From positions 1-25,174 of the forward strand of contig CAYSPT010000071.1 of the NCBI GenBank assembly GCA_964432985.1: 25,174 bases of DNA. The letters run 5' to 3'. The translations under genes and the position numbers were made by a program. Below, piece after piece: positions 16,781-24,826 of the stretch. The notes beneath the pieces are model-generated. The model had not been told where the DNA came from. It searched no databases and saw nothing but the letters and a program-made list of their open reading frames with translations. How positions within the stretch are numbered: the stretch's first letter is position 1; each line of letters begins with the position of its first letter. Source of the DNA: CAYSPT01 sp964432985 (GTDB lineage Bacteria; Muiribacteriota; CAYSPT01).

Positions 16781-18195
16781 TCGAGTGTTAGTTTAAGGAA
16801 GTTGCCTTCCACGGTTAGCTCGGTAGAGAAACGGATGATGTAGTATTTGACCCTGAACTGGAGAAAGTCATCCTGGTATACGACGGTATTTTCCCGCAGG
16901 GTTTCTTCGTTGTCCATAGAATTTTCACGCTTCATGTCGCCGCGGTGGAGTTCTTTTCCGTTCACCACAATCACCCAGCTGTAGGTGAAGTGAAGCTTAT
17001 TTTCATCGGCTATATCTTTTTCTATGGTTATGGATAACTGAAGGTCCGCCGTGTTTTCCCGTCGAATATTGTCTTCGCCGTAACTGAAGTATGTGAATGA
17101 CTGTGAGGCGGTGACCGTGTTCTCTCCTTTGGAGTTCTCTCCTTTGGAGTTCTCTCCTTCGGAGTTCTCTCCTTCTTCGAAGTAGCTGGTGTGGCGGGCC
17201 AGGCTGGGCAGGCAGTTGTAGGTGAACTTCGGTTCGATGTGGTTCTCTCCCCGCTTGACCGTGATGTCTGCGTAATAGCGTACGAGATAGCTGCGGTCCC
17301 AGTGAAGCACGTGCCGCCCGGCGGGAATCTTGCTGATGACCTTGCGCATACGCTGATCGGGCTCGCCGTCAATGATTACCTTACTGGAGTGATCCAGGAT
17401 GAGTGGGGCGTTGGGGAGGTTAATGAAGGTGACCGAGGTTTTCTTGATCTGGAGAAATACCAGGGTGGCAATCACACCTGCCAGCACCAGCAGGGCGCTG
17501 ATGGCCAAAGTGGGCACGGGACGTTTCCTCCGGGCGCCCGAAGGAGCGCGGGGTGAGGTGATACGAGTGTCCACCACCTCGTAGATCTCGATGGCCCGGT
17601 CGATTCCCTTGACGAAATACCGGCCGTGAAGCTCCCAATCCAGACCGGGAATATCCGTGGTCGAAAGCCATCCCCGTGCACTGTCAAACACCGGGTAGGT
17701 AAGGTAGACCTGCCCCCCGTCGGCCAGTCCTTCCACCCGGGAGGCCCGGTTGACGTGGCGTCCGAACACGTCCATATCCACCTGGTTTTCGGTGGTCACC
17801 TGTCCCATGTGGAGGCCGATTCTGACTTCAAGGTTCTCGCCGTCGGGGTTGTTGCGGTTGAATTCTCCTATTTCCCTCTGGATTGTGAGGGCTCTCTCTA
17901 CCGCCGTGGACGGCTCGGAGAAAACCGCCATGACCGAGTCGCCGATATGTTTAACCACCTTGCCTCCTGCGGCATCTTCAATAACGGTATGCAATATCTT
18001 ATCGTGCTTGCGCCGCAAGGCGGTGGCCCATCGCTCCCCCTTTTCCTCGGTCAGACGGGTAAAGCCTTTGATATCCGTGAACATGATGGTCAGGACCGAG
18101 GTATCTTTCAACCGCCTGAAGGAATCCACCAATTCGATGTCTTTGCGGTCCAGGTGGAGCCGTCCGTTGGGGGTTTGGTATGTATCCGCTGTCAT
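16774..18195 (-). CDS. Membrane class III adenylate cyclase with C-terminal outer domain
   Basis: A 473-residue protein starting at ATG 18195 with GGAGG just upstream. The N-terminal cyclase homology domain (about 32-205) is cytoplasmic and looks active: metal aspartates D41 (FTDIKGF) and D86 (HIGDSVMAVF), lysines K79/K82, a DMDVFGRHVN segment, and transition-state N149 and R153. Lys and Asp at the purine positions favour ATP, hence cAMP. One transmembrane helix lies at 229-250. The outer part starts with a PEGA-like beta domain (about 253-320; VIIDGEPD, IPAGRHVLHW). A GENS-x repeat follows at 341-360, then a beta-rich C-terminus. This order, catalysis before the membrane helix and a sensor after it, is less common than the reverse. 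It overlaps the substrate-binding gene by 7 bases at its 3' end. Confidence 0.92.
   Translation of the reverse strand: MTADTYQTPNGRLHLDRKDIELVDSFRRLKDTSVLTIMFTDIKGFTRLTEEKGERWATALRRKHDKILHTVIEDAAGGKVVKHIGDSVMAVFSEPSTAVERALTIQREIGEFNRNNPDGENLEVRIGLHMGQVTTENQVDMDVFGRHVNRASRVEGLADGGQVYLTYPVFDSARGWLSTTDIPGLDWELHGRYFVKGIDRAIEIYEVVDTRITSPRAPSGARRKRPVPTLAISALLVLAGVIATLVFLQIKKTSVTFINLPNAPLILDHSSKVIIDGEPDQRMRKVISKIPAGRHVLHWDRSYLVRYYADITVKRGENHIEPKFTYNCLPSLARHTSYFEEGENSEGENSKGENSKGENTVTASQSFTYFSYGEDNIRRENTADLQLSITIEKDIADENKLHFTYSWVIVVNGKELHRGDMKRENSMDNEETLRENTVVYQDDFLQFRVKYYIIRFSTELTVEGNFLKLTLDQ
17120..17175. repeat. 15-base tandem repeat (3.7 copies) inside the adenylate cyclase gene
   Basis: The unit TTCTCTCCTTTGGAG occurs at 17120-17134 and 17135-17149, with one change at 17150-17164, and partially at 17165-17175. 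On the coding strand each unit encodes GENSK or GENSE. Copy-number change would stay in frame and alter the length of the extracytoplasmic linker. Confidence 0.9.
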
Positions 18196-18312
18196 GGTTT
18201 TCCTCCCTCAGTATTGTACATCACTAACCGATCTGGTGTCATCCGACTTTCTTGGGAACTTCGACTCTATGGGTGTAGAAAAACCAGATTTATGCATATG
18301 GCATTGTGCTTG

Positions 18313-18334
18313 CCGGTAATGTTACAATTACCGG
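18313..18334. promoter_or_regulatory. Perfect inverted repeat upstream of the response regulator gene
   Basis: CCGGTAAT at 18313-18320 and ATTACCGG at 18327-18334 form perfect 8-base arms around 6 bases. The element ends 28 bases before the ATG at 18363, in the 167-base gap between the divergent cyclase and response regulator genes. The geometry suits an operator for a dimeric regulator. No sigma70 promoter could be assigned confidently in this gap. Confidence 0.4.
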
Positions 18335-18362
18335 TAAGGAGCATGAAGTACGGGGGATTTCC

Positions 18363-19013
18363 ATGAAAATACTCATTGTTGATGATTCAAAGACCATGAG
18401 GTCCATCCTCAAATTGATTCTCGTTGATGCGGGGTACGAAGAACCATTGATGGCTTCGTGCGCCTCGGAAGCGTTTTCACTGCTAGGAATAGAAGAAGGC
18501 GTGGGGCATGCTCCCCAGATCGACCTGGTATTGCTGGACATATTGATGCCCGGGATGAATGGAATCGAAGTCTGCCAGGGAATCAAAAAATCACAATCGT
18601 GCAGTGACATTCCCGTGATCATGGTTACCAGCCTGAACGACTCCGAGCACCTGGACGCGGCTTTCACTGCCGGCGCCATGGATTACCTCACCAAGCCGGT
18701 CGATAAAACGGCACTGCTGGCCAGAGTACGTTCCGCTCTGAAACTCAAGCATGAAATGGACCAGCGCAAAGCCCACGAGCGGGAACTGGAAAAACTCTTG
18801 GCGGAGAAACAGGAAGCCATGGACAGGATCAAGATTTTAAGCGGTTTGCTTCCTATTTGCTGCTCCTGTAAAAAGATTCGTGACGATAAAGGATACTGGC
18901 AGAGAATAGAGATGTACATCCACGAACACTCGGAAGCCAATTTTACCCACGGTATCTGCCCCGATTGCATGAAGACGCTGTATCCGGAAATCCCTGCAGA
19001 GGAAATGGAATAA
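18363..19013 (+). CDS. Response regulator with C-terminal four-cysteine module
   Basis: The ATG at 18363 is chosen because MKILIVDD is the usual receiver-domain start and GGGGG lies about 6 bases upstream; an in-frame start at 18306 would add 19 unrelated residues and overlap the inverted repeat. The 216-residue product has a full receiver domain (1-125): acidic pair D7/D8, phospho-acceptor D59 in LVLLDILMPG, T89 and K111 in LTKPVD. A helical linker, probably coiled coil, spans 126-158. The C-terminus (160-206) is a small module with C166/C169 and C199/C202 plus YWQRIEMYIHEHS, found at the end of many receivers and sensor kinases, probably metal-binding. There is no DNA-binding domain, so output is likely by protein contact. 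It is divergent from the adenylate cyclase gene. Confidence 0.9.
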   Translation: MKILIVDDSKTMRSILKLILVDAGYEEPLMASCASEAFSLLGIEEGVGHAPQIDLVLLDILMPGMNGIEVCQGIKKSQSCSDIPVIMVTSLNDSEHLDAAFTAGAMDYLTKPVDKTALLARVRSALKLKHEMDQRKAHERELEKLLAEKQEAMDRIKILSGLLPICCSCKKIRDDKGYWQRIEMYIHEHSEANFTHGICPDCMKTLYPEIPAEEME

Positions 19014-19033
19014 CGCTAAATCCGCCTGGACCA

Positions 19034-19149
19034 GCTAATGCACAAACCCGCCTGCAGCGGCCATGTGCTATCCTTCTCTCACCAGGTCGAGCCAATGCAC
19101 CATCACAGTCTGCAACGGCCCCGTGCTATCCTTCTCTCACCAGGTCGAG
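19034..19149. repeat. Direct tandem duplication across the 3' end of the long synthetase gene
   Basis: Two imperfect copies of about 58 bases lie head to tail, 19034-19090 and 19091-19149. The inner 39 bases (19053-19091 and 19111-19149) differ at only three positions; the outer parts are more diverged and contain one indel. The second copy includes the last seven codons and the TAG stop of the minus-strand synthetase gene, so the first copy is a duplicated gene tail lying just beyond the stop. It fills most of the 112-base gap to the response regulator gene. Confidence 0.85.
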
Positions 19150-22100
19150 GATTTTTCTCAGGGTGAAGGGAACCCGGTTCATCCACCTATAGCGGTTGAC
19201 GGTGTTAGCCAGGATGAGGAAGCTGCCCCGGTTGAGCAGGAAATCCCAGGCGGCGCAGCGGAAGCCCTGCCAGTACATCTGCGGATCTATGTCTATCCCG
19301 GTGTATCTTTCCAGGGCCTGGCGGTGGTATTTCACGAACGATACAATCTGGTCACGGGTCACATCATCGTTCAGCACGAAGGCCAGCAGTTCCACCACGT
19401 CGCGCTGCGGCAGGTGTATGGTGGCCAGCTCCCAGTCAAAGGCGCAGAGACGCAGGCCGTCGTCGGTTTGCCTGAACGCGATGTTGCGGGGATTGAAATC
19501 GTTGTGCACCAGGGTCTTGGGCAGCGCTTCCATGGCCTTCCACCAGTCGGACAGGGAATCGATCCGGGCCATGAAAAGCTCCAGATCGCCTTTTCTGAAC
19601 CACATACTGAACTCCTGATGGGCGTGCCGGGCGGCCACGGTCCACAGGCTTTTGAACTGCTCCATGCGTTCCCTGGTGGGATAGCAGCCGATCCACTCCT
19701 GCTTCTTGAGCTCTTCTTCGCGGCCGTACCAGATGCTGTGAAACTCCGCGGCGCCCTCCAGGGCGCACCGTATATGCTCGGAGCTCCACACCGAGACATC
19801 GTCCGCGGTGTCCATTAACACCATGTCCTTGAGAAACTCCATCATAACCAGGAAGATTTCCCGGTCGTCATCCCGCCAGGTCCCGTAGATTTTCGGGACG
19901 TTGCGGGTAAACCGGGGATCCTGCTGACAGCTGATGGCCAGCTCGCGGATATGGCATTTCTCGAAATTGGCCACTCCGCCGGCGTGCTTGAACTCCTCCG
20001 CCAGCCGACTGTCGGGGAGCAGTATGGTGGCCGTTCTCATGGCGTTGATGACGTCCTGGTCGGTTGGTTTTATCTTCAGCATGACGTCGGTTTCAAAAGG
20101 CCCCTCGCAGCCGCAGCCCTGCAGGCGGAAGGGAAGGAATCCCAGTAATTTGTTCTTGAAGGCGGCTGTTTTCTTCATGATGATAGTGCTGCCGATGGTG
20201 CTGTCGATGGGTGCGGCGTCGGCTACCGTCAGGGTATCATCCCCGGACATCTCCTGCATCATGCTGGTGAACCGCTCCCGGGTGAGCTCCTGGCGTTTGA
20301 GATAATTGACGGGTTTGCGCAGCCGTTGCGGTTCGGGAATATATCCCGTCCTGGTAAAGTAGGTGAAATATTTCTCGAGCAGCTGGTCGGTGATGGGCGG
20401 GCAGGTGATCCCGGTTCCTGCCAGGCCGGCCAGGGTGTTGGACCGGTCGAATGAGGCCTGATTGTTGCCGTACCGCTCATGCAGGGATTCTCCTGATTTG
20501 CGCTCTTCGGTGAACAATGACTCCACCAGTCTCAGCGCGCTGTCATTGGCAAAGACGAAGATCTTCTTCTTCCACTCTTCATAGGGGATGAGCTTGACAT
20601 CGTACCCGAATGAGCTCAGGAATTCGGCTATCTGAGGCAGCGCCATGATCTTGGTGTTCACCAGGTGGTAGGCCTTGCTAATGGAGTCGTCCCTGAAGGC
20701 CAGGCGGGCGATGGCCTGGCTGACATAGTCCACCGGCGTCATGTGCAGCGATATGTTCATATCCGGCATGCAGTTGAACTGCACGCAGGTGATCAGGAAC
20801 CGGATGACCAGGTCATTCATCGGCCAGATTCCCTGACTGTGGTCGCCCGAAATCTCTCCGGGACGGAAGATGGTCACCGCCAGCCCCCGGGAACCGGCTA
20901 TCCTCACCAGTTTCTCCGCTACCCACTTCGATTCGGTGTAGCCCAGAAAATACCCGTCGCAGCATTCCAGCGGATCGTCCTCGTAGGCCACGGTGCCGAA
21001 GTGGCTGGGATTGTCAAACACGCTGAAGGAGGATATGTAGAAGAACCTCTTCGGCCGCCCGATGCAACCCAGTCTCAAGGCTTCCTGTGTCCCGAACACA
21101 TTGGTTTGCCTCAATGTGGTGTACGGATAGATGAAATTGAGCAGGGCGCCGTTGTGAAACACCGCATCCATCAAGCTGGCCAGACGGTTGAACTCTTCTT
21201 CCTTTATCCCCAGCAGCGGTTTTCCCAGGTCGCCCACCACCGGTACTATCCTGTGGTGGAACTCCTCTCGCCATAGATTATAAAAACTGAGGTTTTTGCG
21301 GATTCTCTGCAGGGCGAAGGCCCGGTCATTGGCCCTGACCAGGCAGTGAATCGTCGCCCCGGTGTGGGCCAGCATGTCCCTGATGATATAGGCCCCCAGA
21401 AAACCGGTTCCCCCGGTGAGAAAAATGTTTCTGATCTCGCTCAGGTCGTTGGGGACCATGCCAGGATAACTCGGTTGGATATCGTCGGGCAGCACACATT
21501 CATCATGCAGGTTCAAGGCTTTCCGCTGCACGTTGGCGGTGGAGCCTTCACGCTGGAGGGTTTCGATAATGTGAGTCAGATGCCGGGCGGTGGGTTCTTC
21601 GAAGAACAGTTTCATGGGGACCTTGATGCCATACCGTCCGTTGACTTCGGTCACCACCTCCGAGGCGCTGAGAGAATCTCCCCCGATATCAAAGAAGCGG
21701 TCATCGGCGCCGATTTCGAAAGAAGCTCGCAGCACTTTGCCGAACAGGTCCACTAGGTCCCGTTCAAGGCGGTTTTGGGGAACAACTATGCTGCGGGGGG
21801 TGTCGGCTGCGATTCCCTCCTGTTTCATGCTGAACAGGGCAGGTAACTTACCGTCGGTATAGTTCTTTTTGCACTGGATGATCTTGATCTTGGCATTGTC
21901 GGTCCGGGGTAGGGAAAGTGATTCCACAAAGACTACATCATACTGGGAAAACCCGAACGATTTCGACGTAGTCTGGCAGATATCCGACGCCAGACGCTTG
22001 AAATCGAAGGCGTTCCCCGGAGGGATCTCTACCAGGCTGACCAGTTTTTCCTCATTACCGACACTCACGGAAAAAGATACCACAGCGCCGGATGTCAGGA

Positions 22101-23607
22101 GCGGGATCGTCTTCTTTACGCCGTTTTCGAAATCAGCCGAGTAGTAGTTTTTACCGTGGATGATGATGAGTTCCTTGATCCGGCCGGTGATGTAGAGGTT
22201 CTCCTGGTGCACGATTCCCAGGTCACCGGTGCGAAGGAAGTATCCCTCGTGTCCCTCAAGGGTATTGCGGAAAGTGGTACGGGATTCATCCGGTTTCTGC
22301 CAGTACCCGCGGGCGGCGCTGTCGCCCTGGAGCCAGATTTCGCCTATCTCTCCGGGTGGGCATGGATTACCGGTATCCGGATTGACAATACCCACGGTGA
22401 TGGCGGGCAGAGGTGCCCCCACTGAGACCATATGACGGGCTTTCGGATGATTCTCCCCGACTTCTAAGAAACGGTTTCGGCTCAGCTCATCTGTGTCCAC
22501 GATGACCGTTGTCAGCTGGTTGCGGTTGGTGGCGGTAACCAGTGTGGTGAACTCTGCCAGACCGTACCCGGGGGCAAAGCTGTTCAGGCTGAATCCCACG
22601 GAGGCGAATTTTTCAGCGAAGGCTTGCAGGCTGCGGTACTCCACCTGCTCGGAGCCGTTGGCGGCGATTTTCAGGTTCGACAGATCTACCCCGGCCAGGT
22701 CCTCGGCCTGGATGACCCGGGAGCATAACCGGTAGGCGGCGTTGGGGCCGGAGGTTAGCGCGGCCTTCCACTTTGAAAGTGCCTGGAACCAGCGGATCGG
22801 TTTTTCCCGAAAATCCAGGGGGGACTGGATGACGCTGTTTGAGCGGGAATATACGGGAGTAAAAATGTGTATGGTCAAACCCATGTTGTGGAAAAACGGA
22901 ACCCAGCTCAGGAAGGTGTCCCCGTCGGCGAAGTTCACCGAATCGATGCTGAGCTTTATGTTGTGCAGGAAGTTGCCGTGGGTGAGGATGACTCCCTTGG
23001 GTTTGGCGGTGGAACCGGAGGAATATTGCAGGCAGACGACGGTGTGCTCGTTGACCGGAGGTTTCTTCCACTTGCTCTCGTTTTCCGGGCAACGCTCCAC
23101 ATCGTAGATTTCAAATCCCTTCTTCCATTTGACCAGCTTCCTGGCCAGGGCCGGTTGCCAGGACTCCGGGATGTGCCTGGCCACAATATTGGGCAGTTCG
23201 TAGAACACCTTTTGTTGCAAGGCTTCCCCCAGCTTTTCCGCCACCATGCTGTTTCCCATGACGAACCGCGGCCGGGCGGATTCCAGCACCGATTCGAACC
23301 GCTCCTGCTTCTGCTGGTCGATGGGAGGTGGAATCAGTGAAAACACAGCACCGGCGTAGACGGCTCCCCAGACCGACAGGACATTGTCGTATGTCTGGGT
23401 GGAAAGAATGATCACCCGGTCCCCGTTCTTCAAACCCCGCCGTTTCAGATCGGCGGCAATACGGCGGGCCTTGAGGTCTACTTCTTTGAATGTCAGGGTG
23501 ACAGCCTGCTCCCGGTCGTCTTCATAGCTCAAAAAAGTGTAGGCCGTGTGGTCGGGAATCTCCGATACTCTCGTTTGCAGCAGGTGAATCAGGCTCGTGA
23601 ACGTCAT
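19126..23607 (-). CDS. FAAL-like acyl-AMP ligase - carrier protein - thioester reductase - APH-like kinase fusion
   Basis: A 1493-residue multidomain synthetase. The ATG at 23607 has AGGAG about 8 bases upstream; the open frame continues 80 codons further but only antisense to the next gene. Residues 1-590: adenylate-forming ligase with P-loop YSSGSTAKPKG from Y195, YGLAE at 348-352, D462 in RTGDLG, and GRIKELIIIHGKNYY from G475, which resembles fatty acyl-AMP ligases; the catalytic Lys is likely K573. Residues about 610-690: phosphopantetheine carrier with S645 in GGDSLS. Residues about 728-1110: thioester reductase of the extended SDR type, NAD(P) motif GGTGFLG at 732-738, Y890 and K894. 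Residues about 1145-1460: APH/choline-kinase-like domain with H1368-x-D1370-x4-N1375 and D1391 in FDWE. Expected chemistry: activate a carboxylate, tether it, reduce it to aldehyde or alcohol. The kinase domain at the end is unusual. Substrate unknown. Confidence 0.9.
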   Translation of the reverse strand: MTFTSLIHLLQTRVSEIPDHTAYTFLSYEDDREQAVTLTFKEVDLKARRIAADLKRRGLKNGDRVIILSTQTYDNVLSVWGAVYAGAVFSLIPPPIDQQKQERFESVLESARPRFVMGNSMVAEKLGEALQQKVFYELPNIVARHIPESWQPALARKLVKWKKGFEIYDVERCPENESKWKKPPVNEHTVVCLQYSSGSTAKPKGVILTHGNFLHNIKLSIDSVNFADGDTFLSWVPFFHNMGLTIHIFTPVYSRSNSVIQSPLDFREKPIRWFQALSKWKAALTSGPNAAYRLCSRVIQAEDLAGVDLSNLKIAANGSEQVEYRSLQAFAEKFASVGFSLNSFAPGYGLAEFTTLVTATNRNQLTTVIVDTDELSRNRFLEVGENHPKARHMVSVGAPLPAITVGIVNPDTGNPCPPGEIGEIWLQGDSAARGYWQKPDESRTTFRNTLEGHEGYFLRTGDLGIVHQENLYITGRIKELIIIHGKNYYSADFENGVKKTIPLLTSGAVVSFSVSVGNEEKLVSLVEIPPGNAFDFKRLASDICQTTSKSFGFSQYDVVFVESLSLPRTDNAKIKIIQCKKNYTDGKLPALFSMKQEGIAADTPRSIVVPQNRLERDLVDLFGKVLRASFEIGADDRFFDIGGDSLSASEVVTEVNGRYGIKVPMKLFFEEPTARHLTHIIETLQREGSTANVQRKALNLHDECVLPDDIQPSYPGMVPNDLSEIRNIFLTGGTGFLGAYIIRDMLAHTGATIHCLVRANDRAFALQRIRKNLSFYNLWREEFHHRIVPVVGDLGKPLLGIKEEEFNRLASLMDAVFHNGALLNFIYPYTTLRQTNVFGTQEALRLGCIGRPKRFFYISSFSVFDNPSHFGTVAYEDDPLECCDGYFLGYTESKWVAEKLVRIAGSRGLAVTIFRPGEISGDHSQGIWPMNDLVIRFLITCVQFNCMPDMNISLHMTPVDYVSQAIARLAFRDDSISKAYHLVNTKIMALPQIAEFLSSFGYDVKLIPYEEWKKKIFVFANDSALRLVESLFTEERKSGESLHERYGNNQASFDRSNTLAGLAGTGITCPPITDQLLEKYFTYFTRTGYIPEPQRLRKPVNYLKRQELTRERFTSMMQEMSGDDTLTVADAAPIDSTIGSTIIMKKTAAFKNKLLGFLPFRLQGCGCEGPFETDVMLKIKPTDQDVINAMRTATILLPDSRLAEEFKHAGGVANFEKCHIRELAISCQQDPRFTRNVPKIYGTWRDDDREIFLVMMEFLKDMVLMDTADDVSVWSSEHIRCALEGAAEFHSIWYGREEELKKQEWIGCYPTRERMEQFKSLWTVAARHAHQEFSMWFRKGDLELFMARIDSLSDWWKAMEALPKTLVHNDFNPRNIAFRQTDDGLRLCAFDWELATIHLPQRDVVELLAFVLNDDVTRDQIVSFVKYHRQALERYTGIDIDPQMYWQGFRCAAWDFLLNRGSFLILANTVNRYRWMNRVPFTLRKILDLVREG

Positions 23608-23686
23608 GGGCGTTTCTCCTGATCTGTATGCATTATTAATTATTATCCCGGTTAACTCAATTGGTATTGTATCAAGGAGAATCAGG
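23608..23686. promoter_or_regulatory. Divergent promoter region between synthetase and radical SAM genes
   Basis: This 79-base, AT-rich gap separates the two divergent start codons and must hold the signals for both, unless the radical SAM gene starts further downstream. It contains the two ribosome sites (AGGAG toward each gene), a GTTAAC palindrome at 23651-23656 and TATTGTAT toward the plus strand. No -35/-10 pair is convincing on either strand. Co-regulation of the pair is inference from geometry. Confidence 0.4.
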
Positions 23687-24826
23687 ATGAGGCAACTGCT
23701 TCTGCTAACATCTTGTTTGACAACACCGGTACGGCACTGTATCGTGTATCCCATCATGAACCTGGATGGAATGACCAAACGGGAAGCTGTCGAAATAGTT
23801 GATTTGATTGTCAAAAAGGGCGAACGCAACGAACAGCTGACCGTCAAGGAAGCATACTTTCTCGACCAGATTTCCTACGCGGTGCAGGAGCGGTTCATCG
23901 GCGAAATCCGGCAGCGTCAGAAAAAAATCCCCGCCCTTGGTACGGGAGAGTACGGGTATCTGGCAGTGTGGGGAGGAGAAATGACCCCTGGCTGCCGGAT
24001 ATGTCTGGAGCACAACTTTCACGCTATCCGCTCCGTAACGAGGTGCAATCTCCGCTGCAAGTTCTGCTACTATGAAAACCAGCATGACAAGGAGCCCGAT
24101 CTTCACCGTGACCACTACAATATCGCCACCAACCGGGTCCTGACCCGGCGGGACATCAAGGCCATGATCATCAAGGCCATGCGTGGTGAAAAAAAGGTCA
24201 AAGGGATAGCCTGGGTCTGGTTCGAGCCTTTCACTAATGTTGACAAGCATCTCGATCTGGTGAAATTCTTCCATGACCAGGGTATCTATCAGCATTTGTA
24301 TACCAACGGGACACTGTGCACGAAGAAGAACCTGAAAGCCATGTCCCGCTGCGGACTGGATGAAATAAGGTTCAATTTGGCGGCCACCAACTGTTCCGAC
24401 AAAGTCATCAAAAATATGCATATCGCCCGGGACCATTTCCCTTATCTATGTATCGAATCACCGATGTTCAAGGAGTACTACGACCATTTTGTAAAAAAGC
24501 GCAAAAAAATTCTGGCCACCGGGGTGGACCACATCCACTGCGCGGAGCTGCACCTGAATAAAAACAACGCCCCCCACTTCGTAAACGAAGATTGGTACCA
24601 GTATAAAAACGGTTATGTTTCTCCCATGTCGAGCCGGCGCCTGACCTACGATCTGCTCGATATGGCTGTCGAGGAAGGCTGGAAAGACATCGTTATCCAC
24701 GACTGCTCCAACGAGGTCAAGTTCTACCGTGGCGTGTCGCGGGAGATTTTCGGGAAAACCGCTTATTACGAAGAGATGGGGCTGCCGTTCATCTGGTACA
24801 AACTGGCTTTGCTGAGATACTGCTAG
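23687..24826 (+). CDS. Radical SAM protein of unknown specificity
   Basis: A 379-residue protein. The ATG at 23687 is chosen for its AAGGAGA site 6 bases upstream; an ATG at 23756 would give a cleaner cytoplasmic N-terminus but has no ribosome site. The radical SAM cluster motif is C120-x3-C124-x2-C127 (CNLRCKFCYYE). Later core strands read VWFEPFTN, LYTNGTL and DEIRFNLAA, as expected for a partial TIM barrel that cleaves S-adenosylmethionine to a 5'-deoxyadenosyl radical. Two more cysteines, C103 and C106 (TPGCRIC), stand just before the motif, and the chain ends in Cys; an auxiliary cluster is possible but unproven. It is divergent from the acyl ligase/reductase/kinase gene and probably acts in the same pathway. 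I cannot assign the reaction. Confidence 0.88.
   Translation: MRQLLLLTSCLTTPVRHCIVYPIMNLDGMTKREAVEIVDLIVKKGERNEQLTVKEAYFLDQISYAVQERFIGEIRQRQKKIPALGTGEYGYLAVWGGEMTPGCRICLEHNFHAIRSVTRCNLRCKFCYYENQHDKEPDLHRDHYNIATNRVLTRRDIKAMIIKAMRGEKKVKGIAWVWFEPFTNVDKHLDLVKFFHDQGIYQHLYTNGTLCTKKNLKAMSRCGLDEIRFNLAATNCSDKVIKNMHIARDHFPYLCIESPMFKEYYDHFVKKRKKILATGVDHIHCAELHLNKNNAPHFVNEDWYQYKNGYVSPMSSRRLTYDLLDMAVEEGWKDIVIHDCSNEVKFYRGVSREIFGKTAYYEEMGLPFIWYKLALLRYC

Noticed and set aside
17120..17175. Could the short tandem repeat be a CRISPR fragment or integration site?
   Set aside because: The units are 15 bases with no spacers and translate in frame as GENSK/E; it is a coding microsatellite.
19063..19818. Plus-strand open frame (251 codons) over the kinase domain region
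   Set aside because: It lies wholly opposite a real coding region with intact kinase motifs and starts within the repeat; no domain or ribosome site supports it.
23608..23847. Upstream extension of the synthetase reading frame by 80 codons
   Set aside because: The extension runs antisense through the radical SAM gene and its leader; the ATG at 23607 has a good ribosome site and the usual FAAL N-terminus.
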